From: Oscillospiraceae bacterium
Lineage (GTDB): Bacteria > Bacillota > Clostridia > Oscillospirales > Oscillospiraceae
Direction: 5' to 3'
Assembly: GCA_017620315.1 (NCBI GenBank)
Contig: JAFZQQ010000418.1
Location: 1-8,306, forward strand
DNA: 8,306 nucleotides
The notes under the pieces are model-generated. The model was not told where the DNA came from. It saw only the letters and a program-made list of their open reading frames with translations, and made no database searches. Made by a program: the position numbers and the translations under genes. Shown here piece by piece: positions 1-6,594 of the stretch (positions are counted from its first letter, which is position 1; each line of letters starts with the position of its first letter).

Positions 1-501
1 CTCAAGGAAAACGGCGCCGTATTCAGCCACCCGAACCCGTGGGCGTGGTGCGCTGAGGCGATCCTTGGCAGAGGCTCGCGCGCAATGAAGTTCTACAACG
101 CGCTGTGCCCCGCACTGCAGAACGACAAGATCGAAATCAGACGGGCGGAACCGTACAGCTATTGCCAGTTCATTGCCGGACGGGACCACACCGCCTTCGG
201 CAAGGCGCACCACCCGTTTATGACAGGCTCCTCCGGCTGGGCATATTTCGCGGCGACACAGTTTATTCTCGGCGTGCGCCCGGATTTCGACGGACTGATC
301 GTCGACCCCTGCATACCCGCGGACTGGAAGGAGTTTACGCTCAACCGGAAATGGCGCGGAGCGACATATATCATTCACGTGACAAACCCCAACGGGGTTG
401 AAAAGGGAGTGGCGTCAATGACCGCGGACGGGAAGAGCGTAACGGTGCTTCCGGTATTGCCCGCCGGCGGCGTGTGCCATGCCGAAGTTGTGATGGGATA
501 A
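1..501 (+). CDS. GH94 family glycoside phosphorylase, C-terminal part (5' end outside window)
   Basis: This is the last 166 residues of a GH94 phosphorylase; the reading frame is open to the left edge, so the start is missing. GH94 enzymes (cellobiose, cellodextrin, laminaribiose and chitobiose phosphorylases) act in the cytoplasm and cleave beta-linked sugars with inorganic phosphate, giving a sugar 1-phosphate. Visible signatures are the FSHPNPW segment with a His at fragment residue 10, the EPYSYCQ segment near residue 50, the MTGSSGW segment with Thr75-Gly76, and the ILGVRPDFDGL...DPCIP block near residues 89-106. In characterised family members the corresponding His and Thr-Gly bind phosphate, so the phosphate site looks intact. 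A short beta-rich C-terminal domain ends at the TAA. A phosphoglucomutase gene follows after 15 bases, which fits release of glucose 1-phosphate. Family assignment is firm. The exact substrate cannot be decided because most of the (alpha/alpha)6 barrel with the acid residue and acceptor loops lies outside; cellobiose phosphorylase is the simplest guess. Confidence 0.9.
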   Translation, partial: LKENGAVFSHPNPWAWCAEAILGRGSRAMKFYNALCPALQNDKIEIRRAEPYSYCQFIAGRDHTAFGKAHHPFMTGSSGWAYFAATQFILGVRPDFDGLIVDPCIPADWKEFTLNRKWRGATYIIHVTNPNGVEKGVASMTADGKSVTVLPVLPAGGVCHAEVVMG

Positions 502-508
502 GAGGAGG
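501..508 (+). promoter_or_regulatory. Ribosome binding site of the phosphohexomutase gene
   Basis: AGAGGAGG lies 8 bases before the ATG at 517 and overlaps the last base of the upstream TAA stop. The near-ideal Shine-Dalgarno sequence and spacing fix the mutase start and support one transcript with the GH94 gene. Confidence 0.85.
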
Positions 509-516
509 ATAAAGAG

Positions 517-1929
517 ATGATCAAATTCGGAACCGGCGGCTGGCGCGCCGTCATCGCGGACGACTTTACCAAGGAGAACATAAGACTTCTCACGGCGGGG
601 CTTTGCCGCCTTATGGACAAGGAAGGATACACGGGCAGCGAGGTCTGCGTGGGCTATGACCGGCGCTTCCTCGCCAAGGAGTCGGCGCACTGGGCAGCGG
701 AGGTGCTTGCCGGCAGCGGTTACCGCGTCGTCATGGTAAACAGATCGTCGCCAACGCCGCTTATCATGCACACTGTAAAGACGAGGAACATGCCATACGG
801 AATGATGGTCACCGCAAGCCATAACCCCGCGATCTACAACGGTATCAAGGTCTTTACCGCAGGCGGACGCGACGCCGATGAAACGGTGACAGGGAAGATC
901 GAGGCGGAGATCGCCGGTCTCAGCCCTGCGGACGTGAAAAGCGTCGATTACGACGAGGCCGTGTCACGTTCTATCGTGCGCGAGGAGAACCCTACGAACC
1001 AGTATATTGACAGCATTCTCTCGATGGTGGATGTGAACGCCATCAAGAACGCACAGCTCAAGATCGCGCTCGACCCGATGTATGGAGTGAGCGAGACCAG
1101 CCTCAAGACGATCCTGCTGACCTGCCGCTGCGACGTTTCGGTCATCCACGACCGGCACGACACACTTTTCGGGGGCAAGCTGCCCGCGCCGAACGCCTCG
1201 ACGCTCGTCCCGCTGTCCCACTTCGTGACGGACAACTACTGCGACCTTGGCATTGCCACCGACGGCGACGCCGACCGCATCGGCGTCATAGACGGGCAGG
1301 GAAATTTCGTTCATCCCAACGCGCTGCTGACGCTGCTGTATTACTACCTTGTAAAGTATAGAGACTGGACAGGCCCATGCGTGAGAAACAACTCCACCAC
1401 GCATCTGCTCGACCGCGTTGCGGAGGGGCTGGGGCAGAAGTGCTACGAGGTCCCGGTCGGCTTCAAGTACATCTCGGCAAAGATGACCGAGACCGACGCC
1501 GTGATCGGCGGCGAAAGCTCCGGCGGCCTCACCGTGCGCGGGCATATCTCCGGCAAGGACGGCATTTACGCCGCCGCTCTGCTGGCCGAGATGCTTGCGG
1601 TGACGGGCAAGTCCCTCTCCGCGCTCTACAGCGAGATCACGGAGCAGTACGGCGAACTGAGCTATCTTGAGGCGGACTTCAAGATGACGGAAGCGCGCAA
1701 GGCGGAGCTTCGCGCGCAGATATACGAGGGGACGCTTTGCCCAGACTTCGGCAGGGAGATCGCGCGCGTGACCCGCGGCGACGGCTGCAAGGTCTACTTT
1801 GCCGACGGAGGCTGGGTTATATGCCGCTTTTCCGGAACCGAGCCGCTGCTGCGTATGGCGGCTGAGTCCGACAGCCGCGAAGCCGCTCAGGCGAGCATAG
1901 ACGCATGGCGCAGGCTTCTGGCACTGTAA
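517..1929 (+). CDS. Alpha-D-phosphohexomutase, phosphoglucomutase/phosphomannomutase family
   Basis: This complete protein of 470 residues belongs to the alpha-D-phosphohexomutase superfamily, which interconverts hexose 1-phosphates and 6-phosphates through a phosphoserine in the cytosol. All four family signatures are present in order. FGTGGWRA is at residues 4-11. TASHNP is at 99-104, with Ser101 as the expected phosphoserine. The metal loop DGDADR is at 249-254, the sugar-binding loop GGESSGG at 331-337, and the phosphate-binding loop RFSGTEP at 437-443. The third loop reads GGESSGG rather than the common GEES(G/S)G form, but the Glu-Ser core is kept. Length is typical of bacterial members. 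The start is set by a strong ribosome binding site. It follows the GH94 phosphorylase by 15 bases, so the likely role is turning phosphorolysis-derived glucose 1-phosphate into glucose 6-phosphate. Phosphomannomutase or phosphoglucosamine mutase activity cannot be excluded, though the context favours glucose. No sign of truncation. Confidence 0.93.
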   Translation: MIKFGTGGWRAVIADDFTKENIRLLTAGLCRLMDKEGYTGSEVCVGYDRRFLAKESAHWAAEVLAGSGYRVVMVNRSSPTPLIMHTVKTRNMPYGMMVTASHNPAIYNGIKVFTAGGRDADETVTGKIEAEIAGLSPADVKSVDYDEAVSRSIVREENPTNQYIDSILSMVDVNAIKNAQLKIALDPMYGVSETSLKTILLTCRCDVSVIHDRHDTLFGGKLPAPNASTLVPLSHFVTDNYCDLGIATDGDADRIGVIDGQGNFVHPNALLTLLYYYLVKYRDWTGPCVRNNSTTHLLDRVAEGLGQKCYEVPVGFKYISAKMTETDAVIGGESSGGLTVRGHISGKDGIYAAALLAEMLAVTGKSLSALYSEITEQYGELSYLEADFKMTEARKAELRAQIYEGTLCPDFGREIARVTRGDGCKVYFADGGWVICRFSGTEPLLRMAAESDSREAAQASIDAWRRLLAL

Positions 1930-1947
1930 CGCGAATATAAATGCCTC

Positions 1948-1982
1948 AAATCGGGCGCGCCTGCGGACGGCACGCCCGATTT
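1948..1982 (+). terminator. Probable intrinsic terminator after the mutase gene
   Basis: A perfect 10-bp stem, AAATCGGGCG (1948-1957) with CGCCCGATTT (1973-1982), starts 18 bases after the mutase stop. The 15-base interior can add three more pairs (1959-1961 with 1969-1971). The T-tract is short: only the TTT of the stem followed by GTAT. It may therefore be a weaker terminator or partly a 3'-end stabilising hairpin. It separates the GH94/mutase unit from the next promoter. Confidence 0.7.
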
Positions 1983-2016
1983 GTATGCCGGCCGGAAACA
2001 AAACGCAGGATTTATC

Positions 2017-2045
2017 TTGCAACATGGGCGGTTTCATACTATACT
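2017..2045 (+). promoter_or_regulatory. Candidate SigA-type promoter for the DUF624/acetyltransferase operon
   Basis: TTGCAA at 2017-2022 (4 of 6 against the -35 consensus) and TATACT at 2040-2045 (5 of 6 against the -10) are separated by exactly 17 bases. The predicted start near 2052 would give a leader of about 20 bases ending in the ribosome binding site at 2061-2068. It follows the mutase terminator, as expected for a new transcription unit. The -10 box sits inside an inverted repeat, TTTCA-N8-TGAAA (2032-2049), which may be an operator. Confidence 0.6.
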
Positions 2046-2049
2046 GAAA
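2032..2049. repeat. Inverted repeat over the -10 box (possible operator)
   Basis: TTTCA at 2032-2036 and TGAAA at 2045-2049 form a 5-bp inverted repeat with an 8-base spacer that covers most of the predicted -10 hexamer. The position would suit a repressor, but short AT-rich repeats arise easily by chance and no regulator gene is visible in the window. Confidence 0.3.
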
Positions 2050-2072
2050 ACACTCAAAAAGGAAGGAGCGCG

Positions 2073-2726
2073 GTGCGTTTGAGGCTGTTTTCCCCGGATT
2101 CAAAATTCATGCGTGCCATGAGCATGCTGGGTGATCTGATGCTGCTCAATCTGGCGTTCTTGCTCTGCTGTCTGCCTTTCGTCACGATCGGCGCATCCGC
2201 CGCCGCGCTTTATACAGCCGCCTTTCGCATATCGCGCGGCACGGAGGGGCATGTGCTCGCTCTGTTTTTCCGCGCTTTTCGCCAGAACCTCCGGCGGGGA
2301 ATACCGCTGTGGCTGCTGCTGGCGCTTGCCGGCGGTGTCGCCTTGCTGGATATCCGTATCTTTTCGGGGGGCTTTGGCAGTATGAGACTCATTGAGCTTC
2401 CGTTCATGCTGCTGTTTTTGCTCGCGGTATTCACCGCAGGATATGCCTTTCCGCTGCTCAGCCAGTTTGACAACACGGTTGTTGGAACGCTGAAAAACGC
2501 TCTGTTTCTGAGCCTTGGCTATCTGCCGCGAACGATTGCCGTTACGCTGCTGAACGTTTTTCCGTTCGCACTGCTGTTTATTGACCTGTATCTGTTTCTC
2601 TCCGTCGGCTTCATTTGGGTGTTTCTCTATTTTTCGGCGTCTGCGTATCTGAACGCAAGACTGCTGGAAAAGGTCTTTGCACCCTACCGCGAGGCGGAAA
2701 CGGATCAAAAGGAGGATACGCCATGA
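2073..2726 (+). CDS. DUF624 family (YesL-like) integral membrane protein
   Basis: This 217-residue, very hydrophobic protein has the DUF624/YesL pattern. It opens with a short LFSPDSKFMR-type start, then a first membrane segment (about residues 22-45) carrying the LLCCLPFVTIGAS stretch, followed by a short basic region with FFRAFRQN. Further hydrophobic segments lie near 79-97, 106-127, 154-171 and 172-193, so about five membrane spans are expected. The tail is charged. The molecular role of DUF624 proteins is not known; they often sit beside CUT1 sugar transport genes in Firmicutes, which fits here. I chose the GTG at 2073 because GGAAGGAG (2061-2068) lies just before it. The TTG at 2079, two codons on, has better spacing and is a real alternative. 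The frame is open further upstream to an ATG at 1941, but that start would lie before the predicted promoter and lacks family similarity. The 3' end overlaps the next gene by ATGA, which suggests translational coupling. Confidence 0.82.
   Translation: MRLRLFSPDSKFMRAMSMLGDLMLLNLAFLLCCLPFVTIGASAAALYTAAFRISRGTEGHVLALFFRAFRQNLRRGIPLWLLLALAGGVALLDIRIFSGGFGSMRLIELPFMLLFLLAVFTAGYAFPLLSQFDNTVVGTLKNALFLSLGYLPRTIAVTLLNVFPFALLFIDLYLFLSVGFIWVFLYFSASAYLNARLLEKVFAPYREAETDQKEDTP
2709..2726 (+). promoter_or_regulatory. Ribosome binding site and ATGA overlap coupling the two genes
   Basis: AAGGAGG (2709-2715) lies 7 bases before the ATG at 2723. That ATG overlaps the TGA stop of the DUF624 gene (2724-2726). 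The arrangement decides the acetyltransferase start and implies co-translation from one mRNA. Confidence 0.85.
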
Positions 2727-3907
2727 TCGTGCGCAAAGCGCTCCCGGAGGAGTATGCATCTGTTAACGCGCTGTTTTCGATTGCCTTTGAAGCTGCGCCC
2801 TCTGCGGGGCCGGCACAGGAAAACGACACGGACGTTCGGCATTGGTGCGCCTTTTCGGACGAGGGCGAGCTGATGAGCTCGCTTTCTCTGACGCCGTTTA
2901 CCATCCGTTTTGACGGCTGCGCCTGCCCTATGGCGGGAGTTGGCGCGGTTGCCACGCTGCCGCCCTTCCGGCGCAAGGGAGGCGTTGCCGCCTGCTTTGC
3001 CGAGGCTCTGCCGGAGCTGTATAGGGACGGCGTGGTATTTTCCTATCTCTATCCCTTTTCCACCGCGTTCTATCGCCGCTTTGGCTATGAAAGCTGCGTC
3101 ACAAAGCTGAACTGCACGCTCGAGCTTGCACAGCTCAAGCGCCCTGCCGGCGACGGGTACTTCCGCCTTGCAACGAAGGAAGCGCCGCTTGCCGACGACA
3201 TTCGCAAGGTGGACCGCGCCTGGGAGGATATGTGGAACATGGAGGTGCTTCGCGACGACGGGGATTATGAGTGGATCACGAAGCTCGACCCGCTTACCTC
3301 CAAGGAATACCTTTATGTCTGCTATGACGCCTCGGGAGAGCCGCTGGGTTATACCGAGTTTCACACGCAGGTGGAGTCGGACGGGCGAAACCTCATTTGC
3401 AGCCGCCTCCGTTTTACCGGCAGGGAAGGCTTTCGCGCGGTGCTGGGAGTTTTCGGAAGCCATGCCGCCGATTACCGCTTTGCGAAGTTTTCGCTTCCCT
3501 CCGACGACGCGCTGCCCTATCTGATGGGCGAGTGGTCCCTCGGCGCGGCAAGCTTTTCACTCCTGCCGGCGGGTATGGTTCGTATCGTAAACGCGACGGA
3601 GGCGCTGCGTCGTGCGGTCTGCAGGGGCGAGGGTGAGCTGAGCCTGCGGCTCCGGGACGCACAGATAGCGGAAAACAACGGCGTCTTTACCGTCCGCTTT
3701 GCGGGCGGGCACACGGTATCCGTTGAAAAAACGGACCGTGAGCCGGACGCAGTCTTGGACATTGCATCCTTCTCGGCGCTGCTTGCGGGCGTTTGCGAAC
3801 TGCCCGGAGCAGCGCGCTGGATGGACGGCGTTGAGATAATACGCCCCGAAGCGCCGCTTGACAGCTTGCTTTACCGCAAGCCAATGATGATTTCAGAATA
3901 TTTTTGA
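2723..3907 (+). CDS. Eis-like GNAT family N-acetyltransferase with C-terminal SCP2-like domain
   Basis: This 394-residue protein matches the Eis family plan: two GNAT-type folds plus a sterol-carrier-like C-terminal domain, usually about 400 residues. The N-terminal GNAT domain shows AGVGAVATLPPFRRKGGVA at residues 71-89; the R-R-K-G-G turn is the acetyl-CoA pyrophosphate loop. The segment YPFSTAFYRRFGYE at 110-123 is also typical, with Tyr117 matching the catalytic Tyr126 of mycobacterial Eis. The second GNAT-like part covers roughly 145-285 and the SCP2-like part 286-394. The chain ends in Phe, and in mycobacterial Eis the terminal Phe carboxylate acts as the base. Eis proteins acetylate amines such as lysine side chains or aminoglycosides, but the substrates of Clostridia homologues are largely unknown, so no resistance role should be assumed. 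It is translationally coupled to the DUF624 gene and followed by a strong terminator. Family call is firm, substrate unknown. Confidence 0.88.
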   Translation: MIVRKALPEEYASVNALFSIAFEAAPSAGPAQENDTDVRHWCAFSDEGELMSSLSLTPFTIRFDGCACPMAGVGAVATLPPFRRKGGVAACFAEALPELYRDGVVFSYLYPFSTAFYRRFGYESCVTKLNCTLELAQLKRPAGDGYFRLATKEAPLADDIRKVDRAWEDMWNMEVLRDDGDYEWITKLDPLTSKEYLYVCYDASGEPLGYTEFHTQVESDGRNLICSRLRFTGREGFRAVLGVFGSHAADYRFAKFSLPSDDALPYLMGEWSLGAASFSLLPAGMVRIVNATEALRRAVCRGEGELSLRLRDAQIAENNGVFTVRFAGGHTVSVEKTDREPDAVLDIASFSALLAGVCELPGAARWMDGVEIIRPEAPLDSLLYRKPMMISEYF

Positions 3908-3924
3908 GAATTTTAGACATACAT

Positions 3925-3962
3925 AAACATCTCCCCGCGCCGTTCGGCGCGGGGAGATGTTT
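3925..3962. terminator. Strong, probably bidirectional intrinsic terminator between convergent genes
   Basis: A perfect 17-bp stem (3925-3941 with 3946-3962) closes a GTTC loop. The core is very GC-rich (CTCCCCGCGCC), the outer three pairs are A-T, and TTTTAT follows on the plus strand. It lies 17 bases after the acetyltransferase stop (plus) and 23 bases after the binding-protein stop (minus). The outer A/T pairs supply a short U-tract in both directions, so it probably ends both operons. Confidence 0.9.
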
Positions 3963-3985
3963 TATCTTGCGGTTTTCTGTTGCGC

Positions 3986-5578
3986 TCAGCTGAGGAATTC
4001 AGTCATCTGCTTGTTGGCAGCATTGACGATGTCGTTGATGCCAGCCGCCTCGAGCTTCTGCAGGAAGGTGGGCAGCACCGTGTTCGGATCGGTGGCTCCG
4101 GAGCAGAGCCCGAACGCGTACTCGGCGTACACATTGGCAACAGCGGCGCCCGCGGTCTCAACGACGGAGTTGTCGAAGATGAACGCGCCGTAGGGCAGGG
4201 CCTCAGCGCTGTTATAGTAGTTGGAGAAGTCCGTCCAGTAGCTCGCGCCCTCATCGGAGGTCGGAGGCAGGATACGGATGTTGCCCATACCGTTGCGCCA
4301 GGGGCTGTAGTTGCTGCGGTTCTCCTGAATGAAGGAGATCGTGCCGTCGCTGTTCTTGTTGTAGGTATAGCCCTCGAGACCGTAGTTCAGCGTGGTCATA
4401 ACATAGGGATCCGTGTTGAGCAGGTTGAGGAACTGAAGCGCCTTCTCGGGGTTCTTGGAAACGGCGGAGATAGCCATCATTGCGCCCTGACCTGAGGTGG
4501 CGTCCATGTACGGCGCGGTGGCGGGGACCATGCGCACGTCAATGCCGCGGGCGTTGGAGAAGTCGATCTCGCAGCCGTAGGCGTAGGACTGCGTGCCGAT
4601 CAGATAGGAACCGCTGCTCTGGCAGGCAGTGAGATAATCGTTGGAGGTGCCGGTATTCTGCGTGCTCGGAGAGATGAAGCCCTTCTGCGAGAGCTCATAG
4701 GTACGTGCGGCAAATTTGGCGAACTCCGGCGAAGCAAACTTGTTGACGATCTTGCTGCCGATGTCCTTGGAGGGGTGATCCTTGTCATAGTAATAGGACA
4801 GAACGTTTGCGCCGGGCAGGTCGCCGGTGACAATGGCGGTGTAGTTCACAAGACGCTCGAGAACCATCGGCTCAACGACGAGAGGATAGAAGTCGTTTTC
4901 GCCCTGGGAAGCTTTGTACTCCTTCGCCTTGCGCAGCATCTCCTCAAAATCGCTGGAATAATAGTCCAGACCCTTCGAGCAGACCTGGTCGACGTTATAA
5001 CCGAGGGCGGCGAGCAGAGTGCCGTTGACGTCCCAGCAGTTCTGAGTGGCGGTATCCTTCAGGGCGGGGACGGCGTAGATGCCCATGCCGTCATAACCGT
5101 TGGTCTTGGCGCACTCCCAGATGCCCTCGGGGATGGCCTGAAGCAGATCTGCGCCGTACTGCGGAAGCAGGTCGTCCAGCTTGACCCAATACCCGTCGCG
5201 GGCATAGCGGTTATACTCGTCGGCGGACCAGTTGCAAGTGAAGTACATATCGACGTTGTCGCCGCCGGCGAGAGCAGTCACGACCGCCTGGTCAAAGTCG
5301 CCCCAGGTGCCCCAGATCACGTCGAGCTTGGCATTGATCTTGTTCTGCAGATATACGTTCAGCTCGTCGAGGACCTTGCTGGAGGCCTCCGGAGAAACAT
5401 TGCTGCCGTGGAACCAAATCTTCAGGGTGACGGGCTCGCCGCCGGACGCGGTGGAGCCGGAAGAGGTCGAAGAGGACGAACCGGCGGCGGGGGTGCCGGC
5501 AGAGGCGTTCTGTCCGCCGCAGGCGGCCAGTCCGAGCACCATAACAAGTGCAAGCAAGAGGGCAACTATCTTTTTCAT
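3986..5578 (-). CDS. Sugar ABC transporter substrate-binding lipoprotein with DUF3502-like C-terminus
   Basis: This complete extracellular solute-binding protein has 530 residues. Residues 1-19 are a lipoprotein signal peptide (MKK, then a Leu/Val/Ala core). The lipobox LAAC places the lipidated cysteine at 20, so the mature protein is anchored outside the membrane. A Ser/Thr/Gly/Ala linker runs to about residue 48. The binding domain starts at TLKIWFHG (51-58) and includes TALAGGDNVDMYF (101-113) and SKNPEKALQFLNLLNTDP (374-391), both typical of family 1 binding proteins. The last 80 residues or so (FIFDNSVVETA ... VLPTFLQKLEAAGI) look like the DUF3502 domain of the YtcQ/LplA-type subgroup. 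It captures a carbohydrate and delivers it to the two permeases encoded just upstream. The ligand cannot be read from the sequence; the nearby GH94 gene makes a beta-linked disaccharide or oligosaccharide possible. A GGAGG (5589-5593) lies 10 bases before the ATG. It is the last gene of its operon. Confidence 0.92.
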   Translation of the reverse strand: MKKIVALLLALVMVLGLAACGGQNASAGTPAAGSSSSTSSGSTASGGEPVTLKIWFHGSNVSPEASSKVLDELNVYLQNKINAKLDVIWGTWGDFDQAVVTALAGGDNVDMYFTCNWSADEYNRYARDGYWVKLDDLLPQYGADLLQAIPEGIWECAKTNGYDGMGIYAVPALKDTATQNCWDVNGTLLAALGYNVDQVCSKGLDYYSSDFEEMLRKAKEYKASQGENDFYPLVVEPMVLERLVNYTAIVTGDLPGANVLSYYYDKDHPSKDIGSKIVNKFASPEFAKFAARTYELSQKGFISPSTQNTGTSNDYLTACQSSGSYLIGTQSYAYGCEIDFSNARGIDVRMVPATAPYMDATSGQGAMMAISAVSKNPEKALQFLNLLNTDPYVMTTLNYGLEGYTYNKNSDGTISFIQENRSNYSPWRNGMGNIRILPPTSDEGASYWTDFSNYYNSAEALPYGAFIFDNSVVETAGAAVANVYAEYAFGLCSGATDPNTVLPTFLQKLEAAGINDIVNAANKQMTEFLS

Positions 5579-5629
5579 GCGATTAATTCCTCCATTTTTT
5601 GATGATTAAGGTGGATTCTTATATTCCAA

Positions 5630-5649
5630 ACAGCCAGGCCTAAAGCTGT
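5630..5649 (-). other. Stem-loop between the second permease and the binding-protein gene
   Basis: In the 86-base gap the minus-strand transcript can pair ACAGC (5645-5649) with GCTGT (5630-5634), extendable by G-U pairs. It is not followed by a T-tract, so it is not a terminator. Such intercistronic hairpins can protect the downstream mRNA and raise binding-protein levels over the permeases, but here that is only inference. The stem is short. Confidence 0.3.
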
Positions 5650-5664
5650 CCGGTACGGATAGTG

Positions 5665-6576
5665 TCAGCCCTTGACGGAGCCGACGGTGAGTCCGGCGAC
5701 GATATATCGCTGGAAGAAGGGGTAGGCGCAGGCGATGGGAACGACGATCAGCACGACGAGAACCATGCGCAGCGTCTGTGTCGGCGCGCGCATCGCCTCC
5801 TGAATGGCGGAGCTTCCCAGCGCGGCGCTCATTCTGTTGAGATATTCCACGTTGTTCTGAAGCTCCATCAAAAGCGCCTGCAGAGGCTGAAGAACCTTGT
5901 TCTGCTTGATGAAGAGCAGGGACTGATACCAGTCGTTCCAGTAGGCAAGAGAGTTGAGCAGCGCGATCGTGGCAAGACCGGGTTTTGCGATCGGCAGCAC
6001 CACGCGGAAGAAGGTGGAGTATTCGCCGCTGCCGTCGATGGTCGCCGCTTCGATCAGCTCGAGCGGGACAGAGCTTTTAAAGAAAGTTCGCATTATGATG
6101 ATATTGAAGGGACTGACCAGCAGCGGTACGATCAGCGCAGCGTAATTTTCGTTCAAACCAAGCACCTGTGTGCAGATAACATAGGTCGGAACAAGACCCC
6201 CGCCGAAGATCATCGTAAAGAAGCTGAAGAAGGTGAAGAAGTTGCGATACTTGAAATCGGGACGGAAAAGCGCGTAGGAGTAGAGCGCGCACATCAGCGT
6301 GCTCAGCAGCGTGCCGACCACGGTGATCAGAATGCTGTTGAAATACGAGCGCCAGATCTGCGGGAGACGCTGAACGGCGTAAGCATAGGTTTCGGTGGAC
6401 CAGGCACGGGGGATGAAGGAGTAACCGATCTCGCGTATCGAGGACTCCGCGGAGAAGGAGATGATGATGACGAAGATAAACGGGATGATGCAGCAGATCG
6501 AAAACAGCCCGATGATCACATGGAAAACCGCTTCTGTTCCGGCGCTGATGGTGTTGAGGCGATGATTGCTTTTCAT
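5665..6576 (-). CDS. Carbohydrate ABC transporter permease, CUT1 family, MalG/LplC-like
   Basis: This 303-residue inner permease subunit has about six membrane spans. Hydrophobic segments lie near residues 17-41, 81-103, 111-133, 145-163, 200-212 and 269-288. The cytoplasmic EAA loop, which docks the ATPase, is clear: EAATIDGSGEY starts at Glu176 with the conserved Gly at 182, followed by FFRVVLPIAKPGL. The C-terminal FFQRYIVAGLTVGSVKG is characteristic of the MalG/LplC side of the family. It pairs with the LplB-like permease upstream to form the channel that receives sugar from the lipoprotein encoded downstream. AGGAGG (6585-6590 on the minus strand) sits 8 bases before the ATG, inside the 18-base gap after the first permease gene, so the two are almost certainly co-transcribed. 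A long open frame on the opposite strand is a shadow. Confidence 0.93.
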   Translation of the reverse strand: MKSNHRLNTISAGTEAVFHVIIGLFSICCIIPFIFVIIISFSAESSIREIGYSFIPRAWSTETYAYAVQRLPQIWRSYFNSILITVVGTLLSTLMCALYSYALFRPDFKYRNFFTFFSFFTMIFGGGLVPTYVICTQVLGLNENYAALIVPLLVSPFNIIIMRTFFKSSVPLELIEAATIDGSGEYSTFFRVVLPIAKPGLATIALLNSLAYWNDWYQSLLFIKQNKVLQPLQALLMELQNNVEYLNRMSAALGSSAIQEAMRAPTQTLRMVLVVLIVVPIACAYPFFQRYIVAGLTVGSVKG

Positions 6577-6594
6577 ATCTGTCTCCTCCTTTCG

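Noticed and set aside
1941..2072. Upstream extension of the DUF624 gene to an ATG at 1941
   Set aside because: That start lies before the mutase terminator hairpin and before the promoter; the added residues do not resemble the family N-terminus, and a good ribosome site precedes 2073.
964..2103. Minus-strand open frame of 379 codons opposite the mutase
   Set aside because: It lies under a gene with all mutase motifs and runs across its terminator and the next promoter; the product has no recognisable domain.
2100..2759. Minus-strand open frame of 219 codons opposite the DUF624 gene
   Set aside because: The product is Gln/Arg/Lys-rich, as expected from the complement of a Leu/Phe-rich membrane protein gene.
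3980..4495. Plus-strand open frame of 171 codons opposite the 3' end of the lipoprotein gene
   Set aside because: It begins right after the terminator with no ribosome site and overlaps the conserved DUF3502-like region on the other strand.
4775..5602. Plus-strand open frame of 275 codons opposite the lipoprotein gene
   Set aside because: The minus strand encodes a full lipoprotein with signal peptide and conserved blocks; the antisense product is a GC-driven artefact.
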